A DNA stretch of 64,000 nucleotides, taken from contig JAJNNX010000044.1 in the NCBI GenBank assembly GCA_023159155.1, positions 186,001-250,000 of the forward strand, read 5' to 3'. Positions 23,233 through 34,435 of the stretch are shown in pieces. This stretch comes from Ustulina deusta (Eukaryota > Ascomycota > Sordariomycetes > Xylariales > Xylariaceae). The first letter of the stretch is position 1, and every line of letters starts with the position of its first letter. The notes beneath the pieces are model-generated. The model saw nothing but the letters and a program-made list of their open reading frames with translations, was not told where the DNA came from and searched no databases. The position numbers were made by a program, and so were the translations under genes.

Positions 23233-23796
23233 TCAGTGAATATTAGCATCAAGTACGAACCACGCCCAGTTCATTAGGCAAAGAATGCGTATGTAGGAGA
23301 TCTCTGACCTTTTGCTATACGCGGTTTGACTGCTCTTCTGGCAATGGCCAGCCTGGCAGCCCTCACATAGCTCCTCCTCGTGCGGCTTTTGCCTCTTGTT
23401 CGAACGAGGAGGCTTCGGCGGACGGATTCCACTCCACTTCTTGAGCCAATAAGCCACTCGTTCCGCGTATGTATCGTCATCTAGTATGGGTTTGGCTAGG
23501 AAGTCGCATTTCTTGCAATGCTGATGATAGACTACTGCATTGTATTGTTGTTGGCGGTACAAGCGGATACAGATGGCTATCTGTCTACTGCCCCATCCGT
23601 CCTTTTCGCACTTCGGGTTGTGGCATCTGAACCGACCCATGACGGCCGAATCCTGGGAGCTAATACATCCGTCCTCGTCATCGTCGTTGTTGAACGTGAA
23701 AGATAGGTTGTCTTCTTCGAGAAGCCGAGACACTTCGGGGTGTTTTAATGGATGCATGGATGACGTCTTCTCCTTGGGTTTGTTCTTCCTTGCCAT
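23233..23796 (-). CDS. 3CxxC-type zinc-finger protein
   Basis: A 187-residue protein from the ATG at 23796 (MARKNKPKEKTSS). The open frame extends upstream to 24072, but its first 92 residues show no conservation, so the internal Met is preferred. Family marks: FRCHNPKCEKDGWGS, then IAICIRLYRQQQYNAVVYHQ, HCKKCDFLAKPILDDDTYAE, RVAYWLKKWSG, and C-terminal HEEELCEGCQAGHC. This is the zf-3CxxC domain (PF13695), which binds zinc through three Cys-x2-Cys-like pairs. The domain occurs in animal RTP and ZAR1 proteins and in many small fungal proteins of unknown role. The tail after GHCQ may contain an unrecognised splice. Confidence 0.85.
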   Translation of the reverse strand: MARKNKPKEKTSSMHPLKHPEVSRLLEEDNLSFTFNNDDDEDGCISSQDSAVMGRFRCHNPKCEKDGWGSRQIAICIRLYRQQQYNAVVYHQHCKKCDFLAKPILDDDTYAERVAYWLKKWSGIRPPKPPRSNKRQKPHEEELCEGCQAGHCQKSSQTAYSKRSEISYIRILCLMNWAWFVLDANIH

Positions 23797-24649
23797 GATG
23801 ATATTTGGCTGCGATCTGCTGAATACAAAGTTCGCGTATCGTACCAGCGAATACGATATTCCTCTGCTAAGAAAGTTGAATGGTAAGCACGTGTTAGGAC
23901 GTCCCTCTATTGGCACGCACGAACCTGATATAAGTCTGAAACACTTGTCACTGCGTAAGGATCTCCCAAACGCCTGCTTGGACGAGGGTCGACTATATAC
24001 AGAATGGTCTTTGTACTGCGGTTTCAAGCCTTGTAACGATGTGAGTCGATGATCTAGGGAAAGTAGAGACAAGCGTTGATGGTGTTACCCTTTCCCATAT
24101 CGTAATCTCAGACATGCGGAGAAAACGACGAATCATAATACGCATGTAACCTAGGTAGTTTGAGGGGTTTGAGGTAGGTATCAACCTTGTATATTCGCAC
24201 CTACCTAATTGACTGTAACCATTATTGCAGCAGGTAGCACGGCCTCTCACATCTAGCTAGAAGAATAATTGTACTAAAGGCGCTATCGTAGTAGTGATAT
24301 TCTATGCAGTGTGCCCTCACAATGACAGAGGTATTTCTCCTCCAAGTGGCCCATTCGGATGCCAAAACGCTGTCGGTTGCAAGACGCAGGTTGTATAAGC
24401 ACCTAAAAAAGCAATGATCCATTAGAAAGTAAATAATTCAGTTGGACCTTGGTGATTTAGATATTCCTGTGTACAAGCGGTACAAGTCATGATAAAAAGG
24501 AGTACAATACAACCATACACTCATGACAGCTCACCACACACTACCGCCATAAGTCATTGTAAACGGTGAATATTCTAAGCTTTGTCATATACCTAGAATG
24601 CTTTTTGTTCTGCAGTTTTAGGTGTGCCTTGTGACAGGTACTATCGCCA
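23797..24649. other. Intergenic with CCTAGG-type palindromes
   Basis: Upstream of the zinc-finger gene. It carries AACCTAGGTAG at 24148-24158, a GAGGTAGGTAT at about 24171-24181 and CACCTACCTAA at about 24199-24209. No gene. Confidence 0.5.
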
Positions 24650-25135
24650 CTAATATGTATATAATTGTTTTAGATGCTCAACCAAAGAGATCATCTGCAT
24701 CATGTAGCATTGTTCATCAGCATTCAGCTCCCTAAACATGGCCATTACTGGGTCAGGAGAAGAGGGTCTATAGCTAGGTAGCAGGAGTTGTCTACGCCTT
24801 GAGTAGCTATGCATTGATGATGTGCTAGTCCTGGGCATACCACGTCTTTCATTATGTCTTGTCTCTGGGCCCTTTGCCGACGCTTTACAAATGACGGCGC
24901 GACAGCTGTCCGCTATCCGCTGTAGGCGTTCCACAGCATTTCCTACCTCCAATTATCCGAACATGACACGGTCTGATTGATGGCCCTAGAACGGGGCCCG
25001 GAACCTGTACAGCAACTCTGAATTTTCCATTGGTTGTGTGAATCCGGACCAGTGAGGCATCGACTTCAACTAATTGGTCGATCTGTATTGATATTAACGC
25101 TTCCGCAGTCTCACCAAGCAACTCAAGGGTCTTTA
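24650..25135 (-). pseudogene. Degenerate ORF of unknown family
   Basis: Two overlapping minus-strand frames appear to be one interrupted coding sequence. The first (about 25135-24945) reads LGETAEALISIQIDQLVEVD, then ASLVRIHTTNGKFRVAVQVP and PGPVLGPSIRPCHVRIIGG. After a one-base shift near 24945 it continues NAVERLQRIADSCRAVICKA, and ends ELNADEQCYMMQMISLVEHL. The composition is protein-like, but I recognise no family. A TGA lies just upstream of the first piece, with no clear start codon. It lies next to the repeat-rich region and could be a transposon-derived relic. Confidence 0.3.
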
Positions 25136-26643
25136 GTCACATTTAACATGAGGCCCCTTCCTGCTGGGGGCAAAAGATAGCCCTCGTTTTAAAAGGCCAT
25201 AAGCCACCCACCCCTATATCCCTAGCCCTATGGACCTAGCCACACTTACCTAGCCATACTAACTGACCTAGCTATATAGACTATCTAACCTACATAGCTA
25301 TACTACGCCGGGAAAAGGGGGGAGACCCTTCGTGTCATCCCAGTTGTTCCTCCTTCCGTTAAAAATGAGGGCACTGATGGCACAGGTAAGACAAACCTTG
25401 GGCTTTGTATCGCTTTGAACCGTTTGAGGACCGTTTCGCTCTACATAAATTATACATAAATGTAGCTCCTCACTGCAGTCACCTCAGCTTAACTGACAAT
25501 GGAGTGAGCCAAGCCTGAGCAAAAGTGGCGATCGCGCTAAACCTGATTTAGTAGTTGTGCGCTTCAGGACTGGTAGAACCCCATATATACCCGACTACTA
25601 GATATTATAGCATATATAGTAGAACTAAGGTAGGTGGCTATAATACGCAAACTTATTAAGTGGAAATAGGTGTTATTGTTGATTTATTTAAGTTGGCGCA
25701 TAGTATTTCTAAAAACGTAATGCATTCACTTGTGTTGATAAGTTTTTTATTATATTTTATTATAAACAAGTAATTATAGGTATCTTAAAACTATTCCCTT
25801 TAAGCCAACATAGCCTTGAGAACCTTGACCTGCTCCAGAACACGTGCCCGGCTAGTACCACCCTTAGCTGATCTCATCTCAACGCTTTGTCTCATACCTA
25901 GTTAAACGTATCTAAAACATCCTCCATGAATCGGGCGGCCATCAACCTGAGCTAGACCCGTTTTTGCACAAGCCCAGATGCATAAAATCTCCAAACTTGA
26001 ACTTGAACTTGAACCTCTAAGTTCCATCGATGCTTGTATCTACTGTAAATGCAGCGCAAAACAAAAAGACGACCGTTTTATTCAAAACGGTCACTCGACG
26101 TGTTAACGGCAAGGCTTGAATCGATACTTCATTATATTATGTTCAAGACCCTTCCAATTCAGACATAATGGGATATATCCTGTCAATAATACAATATCCG
26201 TATGTATGCAAAATAGTATACAGGATTGTAAATGCACTTGCTTTTATTCTGGTTCTTTGTTTAAGGTGTGCTGATGGAGCGACCTGCTCTATCAGCAAAG
26301 TGGCTAGGTAGGCGAAACATTGATTCCCCAAACAGCAGGTGGCGCTTTGCTCACTGGTCCAAGCGCAAAGCTGTCATTTCGCAAATTGGGGGAGCGAACT
26401 CCTAGAAACCAGGATGTCAACACAAAGTAGGAAACGAACATATAGTAGCTGATACGTTAACACGTCCGGACTTTGTACTGGTCTGTGATTTTATACCGTA
26501 CTGGTACGCTAAACCGACAGCAGCAATTTACGGAAATCCTGTTGAGAAGTATCTAAGGCCGCTGTTTATAAGTAGAATGTAATAAGCAGACATCCGAATG
26601 CACAAGCAAGGATATTCCCGGAACAATCTGGTCAAACGCTGTC
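25136..26643. other. Repeat-rich intergenic region left of the NO VEIN-like gene
   Basis: AT-rich, with many CCTAGC/CCTAGCTAT runs at 25220-25310 and dispersed repeat copy A at 25430-26092. Two GTACTGGT units (about 26475 and 26496) match those of the array at 34.1-34.4 kb. No gene. Confidence 0.6.
25430..26092 (+). repeat. Dispersed repeat, copy A
   Basis: Shares several blocks, in order, with copy B at 33.2-33.5 kb: CTCTACATAAATTATACATA (25439-25458), the core GAGCC(A/G)AGCCTGAGCAAAAG (25506-25525) with GCTAA(A/G)CC after it, a CCTGAGC(T/C)AGACCCG block (25946-25960), and a terminal hairpin GACCGTTTT-attc-AAAACGGTC (26071-26092). Copy A is about twice as long because of an AT-rich stretch between the core and the later blocks. 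No ORF or target-site duplication is identified, so it may be a MITE or a non-autonomous remnant. Confidence 0.65.
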
Positions 26644-29600
26644 CTAATCCGTCCCTGGCACGACGGACCATAACTCGCTTTGAAACTTGAGATGTCCTGA
26701 TCTTCTAAGGGACTCCGGGTCGAGGTAAATCGCAAGACCCATGTCCTCCTGACCTAACCAATACACGCGGAAGATGATATATATAGTATTGCCTGTGTTG
26801 TCGGTTCCATTGACGTTATCTTGTATCTGTGATATGTCAATCTTTGTCCTCTCAATTTGTAGACGCTTTGATATCGTCAACATGCGTCCAGCAAGGGTTT
26901 ATTAACACTCACTCGCTGGTATTGTGCCTTACTTATGTAGAAAGGCGTCTCACAAGAGCCGGTAGTCGTTTTCACCTCGATAAAATAATTCGGATGTTTC
27001 CCTTCCCATGTATTTCGAGCGAGGTAGCCCTTCTCAATGAGCTCCGTTGTCAGCTTGCTCTGGACGTCACAGTACGTAATGTCGGAAGTCTCCCGCCCAC
27101 GCCATTCATCCATATCAGTGTATTCCGGATGGATGATCACGTATTTCCTCATGTTGCTCTCCCAATTGTACCTCGAGAATCCGGGCAATCCGTCGGGTCC
27201 AGAAAGGTGCGAGAACAATTCGAAAACCTAGTTAATACATATCAGCAAACTAAGTCTGACAAGGGGCAGACTGTGTGATCGAAAGCGTACATATAGTTCC
27301 CCTGCAGCACCGACTTTGCAGTCCCGTTCAGTCTGGCTGAGAGAGCGCAAACCTAGGTCCGGTACATTTTGGCAAGAACTGGGCTGTCGCCGCGAATTAA
27401 AATCGCCATGAACTGGGAGGCTGTCTCGTCTTCCTGCGGCGATGACGTTGCTTAAAGTAGCTACATAGAGCTCACCAGTGGCACTATTCCGAGTAGGTGT
27501 AGGAGGTTCGAAGGACGGCGACAGGATATGTTGTCTGAAAGGACTCCCCACGTAAGATATTGATCCCGGCAATCGGGCGGGCGAAGTTTTGCTTGAAGCA
27601 GTAGTGCCGCGATGAGCGGAGCGCAAAGTCTCTGTGCCGGAGGTGGGAGTGTTGAATGCCTCATTTTCGTTATCATGATCGCTAAGATCAAGATCTTGAA
27701 TGCCATCAGCAGCAGTTTCTACAAGGGTTGGTGGCGATCCTGGCTCTAGCATCGACACGTCGGTATTGTCGATATCTATGATTGCTATTCCATTCTCTTC
27801 TAATGCTGCGGAGAGTTCGGAGTATGGTGAGAGCAAGATATCTCTTGTTGCGTGTATACCATCCTTGTCAATCGTCTCGGATTGTTGGGTGATCGGGTCA
27901 GTCATCATCCAGATAAACAGCCTCTGCGAAAGAGAGTTTGTAAAAGTATACTTTTGCTTGTCTTTACTACGAGGCAAATAGACATTGAGCCCAAATTTAT
28001 CCTCGTCGATGTGTAGAGTAGTCCTTGAGCTTTCGATCTGTTGAGGTTTCCCATCCTGGATAATTTGAAGATTTGAGGAAATGCCATCTGTCTCGTAGAG
28101 TTTCGCATTCTTTAGAGCGTCGTAAAGGTAGTCTACGTCTCTGCTGGATCTTGAACGTGGGGTGTTGTAGTGACAAGCAATTCTGGAATAGAGGTCAGCA
28201 TAGACTGGTCATGGTAGCCCTTTTGAAGTAGACGAACCTGAGCAAGGGATGAGCTCTGTATCGTATTTGAACATCTGTACTCGAAATAGGACTAGCCCCT
28301 TCTCCAGGGAAAGACGTCACCTCTTTGATGCAGCGAGAAAAGTATCGACTCTGGAGTCCCGCCCAATGAAGGAAAGGGCGCAATCGAACCACATCTTCGA
28401 GGCTGAAATCGAGGAATTTGACTTTAGTAGCGAAGTTCTGACTCAGTTGCTCACGGTCCACTACGAAGAACTCTGTAGAAACCGATCTGCATGTCACATC
28501 CCCGTGAGGGTACCGGATGGGAAAAATTGAGCTATTCAAAATATCCGAAGGGTCGGGGAGGCTTGTCTCAGTGGATAGCAATGAATTGACTGTCCAGATC
28601 GACTGTTTCACCTCCGGCACCAAAACTGAGGGTCGACTACCAGTGTGCTTCAGTTCGTCAATAGCCATCATTAGATCTACCTGTTTGACACCGAGAACTT
28701 TTGTAAACAGCCGTTCTAGATCTTCGTAGTCTTCGTTCAGCGAGACTTTCCCCCTAAGCCGTGCTGCTTTCGACCAGACACATTGCGAAGGCTTATGCCA
28801 TGGGGGAAGGTCGTCCGCAGATGCATATATGAGATCATCTATCTCAAATGCTTCACTGGAGAAACCGTAAGTAACGCAGAGAATATATCTGTATAGAGAG
28901 AAATGACTTTGATGCCTACCGTATAGCGACACTGTCAATGTTTCTTTGCTTTAGGGCGCTGATCGCCTCATAGATGCCCGTGATGGTATCAACATCATTG
29001 CAGTCGTTTTGTTTCAGAGCCTTGAGCTCCTCGACATAGTCTTGCCATGTACAAGATGCCCGGATACCGAGTGTTTCAACAAAGAATCTGGAGAAATGAG
29101 GACATGCGGCGCCATCTTTGCAAAAGCACGTCCTGTACAGCCTCTTCAAGACGTACTTGGTCGTCATTTCCTGGGGCGCATCCCACACACAAGAGTCTGG
29201 CAAAGTCCAGGTGCAGGAGGATTGAGGGAGTGGGATGTAGATGTACGGCTGTTGTGAGAACACAACCCTAAACGCGAGTAAGCGAATTTCTCTGGAGATG
29301 ATAATAGAAATACACACCTGATTCTCTGCTGCTCGTCTGTGCGGCACTCACTTGCCCAGTATCTCTCTTGTATGTGGTCGTATAGTTCGAACAGTCGAGT
29401 AGCATCTGAAACAGTGACCTCACTGGGGAATGCTTCTAATAACCATTTGAACATGCTCAACGCAAAAGCAACATCGCTATGAGATATTGAGACTCGAAGA
29501 GTGTCAAGCAAGGACTTCCATCTGGGCGGGATGCTGCTCGAGTCGTTCTCAAATTCTAGCTGTAGCCAGGGGAAAAACACCCCCTGGCCAAGGAATTTTT

Positions 29601-32088
29601 CGGTGCGTTTCACTAGCTCCGTTGTCGGGAATAACGTCTCTTTAAGTGGTAGCTTGTGGTTTCCCCGACACAAGACGACCGTATCTCGAACGTTCTCAAT
29701 AAATTGTGGTGCGAGACACGTATTGTGCTGATAAAACACCTCAAGAGTGCCAAGGAATTTCTCCGGTCTATACCTCTGAATGTAATCTCTCGCCTTTGGC
29801 AGAATCTCGAGATCAACATGCCTTTCCACCTCAAGCTTATCGTAGAGCCAGTCTACCCATGTGGTATCTTTGGTGTCAGCAGGAGGGTTCTGGAAATACT
29901 CCTGGTGAACGAAATTGACATGCCACCCTGGTGCTCCGTCGCCTGGATTGGGCCCTTCGACTGTCTTTCGGAACAGCTCCCAAGGACCATACAAATCGTC
30001 ATTGACAATGTATATGTAAGCGGAAGCAGGCATCACCGTCGTCCTGTACTGATCGAGAACCTTGAGTTTGTTGAAAGATTCCGACATCTGTCCGACTTCA
30101 TTCTCTGTCAGGTAAAGAAACTCCAAGTGGCGCTTCGATGTTTCAAGATCAGGGTCCTTCCAGTTATAAAAATGGAAGATCGACTCTCGCACGAGGGAAA
30201 CCGAAGCCATCTTGACACCAAGATTCTCGAAAAGTGCTATTCGGTCGGCGTTCACTACATCTCTCGCAACAAGCCGAAGATTGATATTGGATGGGATTTG
30301 TAGGTCGTTGATGTTATGAAAATAAATAGGTGCTTGTTTCGCGGATACCCAAGCACCATCTACAAGAGGTATAAGCGCAAGCCCTTTGAGTTTCAGTTGG
30401 TGGACGGTCCGTTGTTTTTTGAAAGGCATGTTCAGTAGTCTTGAAATTCGCGAGTGCCAGTCGTCTGACATTGAAGACGATCTGATTCGCGACAGGGTAC
30501 TGCGTTTTAGATCTTTTGTGGCCCATTCCATGATGTCGTCGAATGCGACCCAGGGAAGTCCATAATCTGTCAATATGTTGAGATCTGTTCGATAGTAACG
30601 ATGGGATATGACTTTTCCAGGGTTCTCGTCGTGAAAGAGCGGGTTACCGAACTCATCATCATGCGTGCCGACCTGCAGTCGACGAAGATCGGAGAACAAG
30701 CGTGGGCTAAGACTGTCCCGACTAAAGAGAATCGGTACCTGACCTAGTCGGCGCTCGATAGATTTGACCAAAGAAAGCCACAGCCCACGCCACTCGTTCT
30801 TGTTCTTGCTCTCCTTGTCGGGCAAGTATCTCATCCACTGGAAGCGTAACGTATCGTGCTCGCAAAATTGCAGTACCGCTTTTACGAAACCGTCAGTCAC
30901 TGAATCGACGAGTTGAGCATTCCGAAGAGAATCCCTAACGACATCTTGTCGGTTGGCATCCGTGACGAAATCGGCTTGGATCAAGAACTTGAAGCCAACT
31001 GGTCGCACGGGAAGAAACACGAATAGATCTTGCGGCTCAGCAATAGGGACCTGAGACTCCGACAGAGGAAAAGCCAGTACAATCTGAGATTTGGCATAAG
31101 CACGATTTCTCTCCTCAATATCCGAGTAAGTTCGGCTTTCGTTCTTAGCGAGGTTCGTGGACTCGTGGGTCGTGACGTGGAAATGCTTAACACTTTCTTC
31201 AGTCGTCCCATTTCTCATCCTCATCTTCGTCAAGACTGCGTAAGTAGCCTGTGGACGTTCGATCGAAAAGACCGTAGAGGATGTCTCCTGTGACGTCTCG
31301 TCACAGAAAACGACGTGTATCTTTTTTAGGTTCTTCATGAATAGTAGTAGGTTCTCTTGTAACTCTTCAAACTGAGTTTCAATGGACTGCCTCGTTTTCG
31401 CACGCATTTCTGCATCGCCGTCATCGTGCAGAAGGAGCGTAAATCTGGTCAACGGCGATGGAAGCTCCTCGTCGGTCTCTTCCCACAATGGAGAGATCAT
31501 CCCCATTCCCGAGTCTCCCTTCTTGTGCTTGAAAGAGAAGGAGAAGACTCCAGATTGAATGTGGACTTTCGAAGCGGCCATAAAGACAGACTTGAAGCCT
31601 ATTCCTTTCTCTCCTATGTAACCCTGTGCCCCCGCCTTGGAACTTTTGCCGATAGAGCAGATGGCCGCAAGATTCTTATCAGTAAAGCCATCTTCGTTGC
31701 ATTCAATGACAATGTAGCTCGGATGCACGCGAAACGACAGGTAGGGAATCGCACCCGATCCCAGGGCTTTGGAATAGGTGTTATCGTCGGCATTCTGTAG
31801 TAGCTCGAAGATGAATCGAGCTTTGCTTGTGTAGAGATTTGTTGCCAGTCTTCCGGACATGTCAGCCAGATGTATCTGATGGAATGTGGTCGAGTAAAGA
31901 GGGGCTTACGTTAACACACTTGATCCAATCATCTTATCTTTCGTCAGCAATGCCTCTTCAATCTCACGCCGCAGTTCTGGATCAAAAGTCTCGAGCTGCT
32001 CGAACCTATCGGGGCTAACGAAGCCATGGTCCTTCGTGATCTTTCTCACAAGCTCGCGCGCGCTTGCCTGGCTGCTGGGGATCGCCAT
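26644..32088 (-). CDS. NO VEIN-like protein: Bergerat ATPase domain plus DUF3883
   Basis: Seven exons (32088-31910, 31849-29318, 29267-28920, 28855-28238, 28182-27291, 27227-26913, 26865-26644) join to 5106 bases, 1701 residues. Introns are 47-64 bases, and every junction restores family-like text, for example SSVLT/LATNLYTSKARF and GAAGELY/VFELFSHL. N-terminal domain: FELLQNADDN (about 74-83), the NEDGFTDKNL box and GEKGIGFKSVF, the N, G1 and G2 boxes of HSP90-like (GHKL/Bergerat) ATPases as in sacsin and plant NO VEIN. C-terminal domain: from about 1517, GAAGELYVFELF, Asp near 1577, and YFIEVKTTTG (Glu1607, Lys1609), the DUF3883/NOV signature, whose D..ExK pattern recalls PD-(D/E)XK nucleases. 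The long middle has no recognised domain. Its biological role in fungi is unknown to me. Nuclease or chaperone activity is inference. The gene lies between same-orientation copies of a dispersed repeat. Confidence 0.92.
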
Positions 32089-33195
32089 TAGTCGATGGTA
32101 GTCTTCACAGATCGAGTTCTGGAATCAGGCAACTTTTATTTTGTTCGGAGCTTAGTTGCCAATGTCCGGATCGATGTCGATGCGAAGAAGTCTTCCATGA
32201 TTCCGGGGAAGCAGAAGTCATATAAGAGCCCAAGATTCGCCGGAAGGCTTGCTCGTAATATTGGCCAATCGCCATTCTCGAAACAAGTGCTGTTGGTTCC
32301 AACCTGTGAGGCAGATCAGCATTTGCAGGGGATGTAACGGGATGCCTGTCTACCTGTTTGTTCATTGGACGGCCGGGGACTGGGGTCGCTGGTTACAATC
32401 CAGGAAGTTCGGGACGATTATCTTATTTATAATATGGATATTCCTAAATAATCCCAATAACTATCTAAATATATATACTAAAAGGCGTGGTGTAACAGCC
32501 TCTAGCTATCTTATAAAGCTACCTAGGTAGGTTTGCTGAATGTCAGCTGACCTAGCACCTTGGGTGCATGGCTTGGTTCAGGCGATCGCAGGCGGTCAGC
32601 TGACCTAGCCAGCTGGCATACATATAGCTGTTGAGTAGCCAGTGCCTCGCCGCTTCTCATTTTCTTCTGTATCTTAGTTTCCAAATATTAACAGCAAATA
32701 TCATTCAGTTGAACGACTGCCTTTTCACACAAAGCTTTATCAGGGTTTATTTTCTAAAGGTAGAATTAACTGAGGTAATAATAACTGAGCAATAAACTTC
32801 ACGATATAACTAAGTTGTTAGGAGGTATTTCCTACTTAATTCCAAGAAGGTACTGAATGCTTCGATTGATTACTGAGGTAAGAAATAACTAACGAGGTAG
32901 ATATATAGGATATGTTGTCGAGACTAGTGTATATAGATTTCCTTCCCTCACTGATTCCTTTTACTGCTCAGTGTTGCTCCATACCTTTTGAATGTAAACA
33001 ATAGGCCTACCGCTGTCAGATTTACCACTACACCAAAACGCCAAAAGATTGGCCCGTAGCTACGTATTATTAGTGCTTGTTTTATCCGCGTATATATCCG
33101 ACAACCGCATTGTCGGTCCGTAACGTGGCAAAAAGGTGATAAAACCTTGAAGCTATATACCTCTCGTTGACGGTAAAAGGAAACCGTTTTGCTGG

Positions 33196-33514
33196 CCGTT
33201 TCCCTCTACATAAATTATACATAAAATATTTCCTGTCCCTTGCCTGGGGATGGCTGAGCCGAGCCTGAGCAAAAGCGGTGAATACGCTAAGCCCAGTTCG
33301 TGGCGCGCCTCAAAACTAGAACCTAGGTAGGTTGTAGAACCTCTGAGATAGGTTTTACCATCCCGAATCGGAATGGGAAGCCAACCTGAGCCACGCCGCT
33401 TTTAGCCTGAGACTGAGCCCTATCCTGAGCCAGACCCGCTCTTTTATAGCCGATATGAACAATACACATTTCACTATAATTGGACAAAAGCAAAGACCGT
33501 TTATCGTAAAACGG
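33196..33514 (+). repeat. Dispersed repeat, copy B
   Basis: Contains CTCTACATAAATTATACATA (33203-33222), the core GAGCCGAGCCTGAGCAAAAG (33256-33275) plus ACGCTAAGCC, the CCTGAGCCAGACCCG block (33424-33438), and a terminal imperfect hairpin near 33494-33514. All match copy A in order and orientation. It also has a reverse-oriented version of the core at 33393-33419 (cgccgcttttagcctgag), giving an internal inverted repeat that copy A does not obviously have. Confidence 0.65.
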
Positions 33515-34110
33515 ATCTTAGTATGCATTACGGGGTCTGTTTGAGTGATACGTTTAAGCAACTGCCTAGGAAGTCGCCCGAACACAATAAACGCAACCGC
33601 AAGCCTTCCTTCCTACTACTACCTAGCCTACGATCAATCCACCTACGCCGACAACGCCGCATCACATACACCGACTGCGCCGCTAAAATAAAAGCACATG
33701 CGCCAACCACACCGCCATATCTTCTTGACCCCTACGCCGATCACATCTAGAAGCTCGTTCAGCAAAAGTGCTTGCAGGAAGTCCCTTTTTTCATACCGGA
33801 AATGCTGTGATAGTATCCTTGCGTATAGAGTGCCAGATTCCTAAAACACCTACCCCTCCCAAAAAAAAACTCTAATGTCGGCCTTACTTGATCGTAGATT
33901 ATAAGTCTCGTCGTGTTTCTGTTGCCTAACTAATGTCGAGGATCCAATGCTAATAGCTACAGAGATAGGAGGCCTCGCCACCCACTACAGACTCCAGAGT
34001 AGGTGTCAGTACCTAGGTACTACCTCTTTCTTTCGCAAGGCATTTCTGCTTTGCTTCTCAGGCTAGTTCCGAAAAGGCATTGGCGGACCCCCTTAGAGGA
34101 CCGGTCTCCT

Positions 34111-34435
34111 GTACTGTGATCCCGGCGCCGATGACTGTACTGGTACGGACTTCTCAGCTGTACTGGTCCCAACATGGTACTAGTCCGCCATCCAAGGCCG
34201 TACTAGTCCAGGGTCGTACTGTTACGGGGGTCCCCTTCGTGCTGTTCTAAGCCTGTGCCAGTCCGAGACAGTACTGGTACGGCGCACACAGCTGTACTGG
34301 TTCGAATGTCGTACTGGTCCGTGGTCTAAATGCGTGCCGGTATGCATATCGTACCAGTTCGTCGACCGAACCCGTATCGGTCCAGGCCGTACTGGCCCAG
34401 GTCCAGACATCGTACCAGCACGGGGTCCTCGGTGC
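34111..34435. repeat. Array of degenerate GTACTGGTCCG units
   Basis: About 13 variants of GTACTGGT(C/A)CG in 325 bases, mostly 15-25 bases apart. Direct-type units start near 34111, 34137, 34160, 34176, 34199, 34215, 34271, 34294, 34311, 34374 and 34389. Inverted-type units GTACCAGTTCG and GTACCAGCACG lie at about 34351 and 34412. Spacers are unrelated to each other, so this is not a plain tandem repeat. Confidence 0.75.

Noticed and set aside
29164..29318. Read-through extension of NO VEIN-like exon 2
   Set aside because: A 50-base intron at 29317-29268 gives a better frame (RVVFSQQPYIYIPL), which continues into exons 3-7.
34111..34435. CRISPR array reading of the GTACTGGT units
   Set aside because: Units are only about 11 bases, degenerate and irregularly spaced, and the host is a eukaryote.
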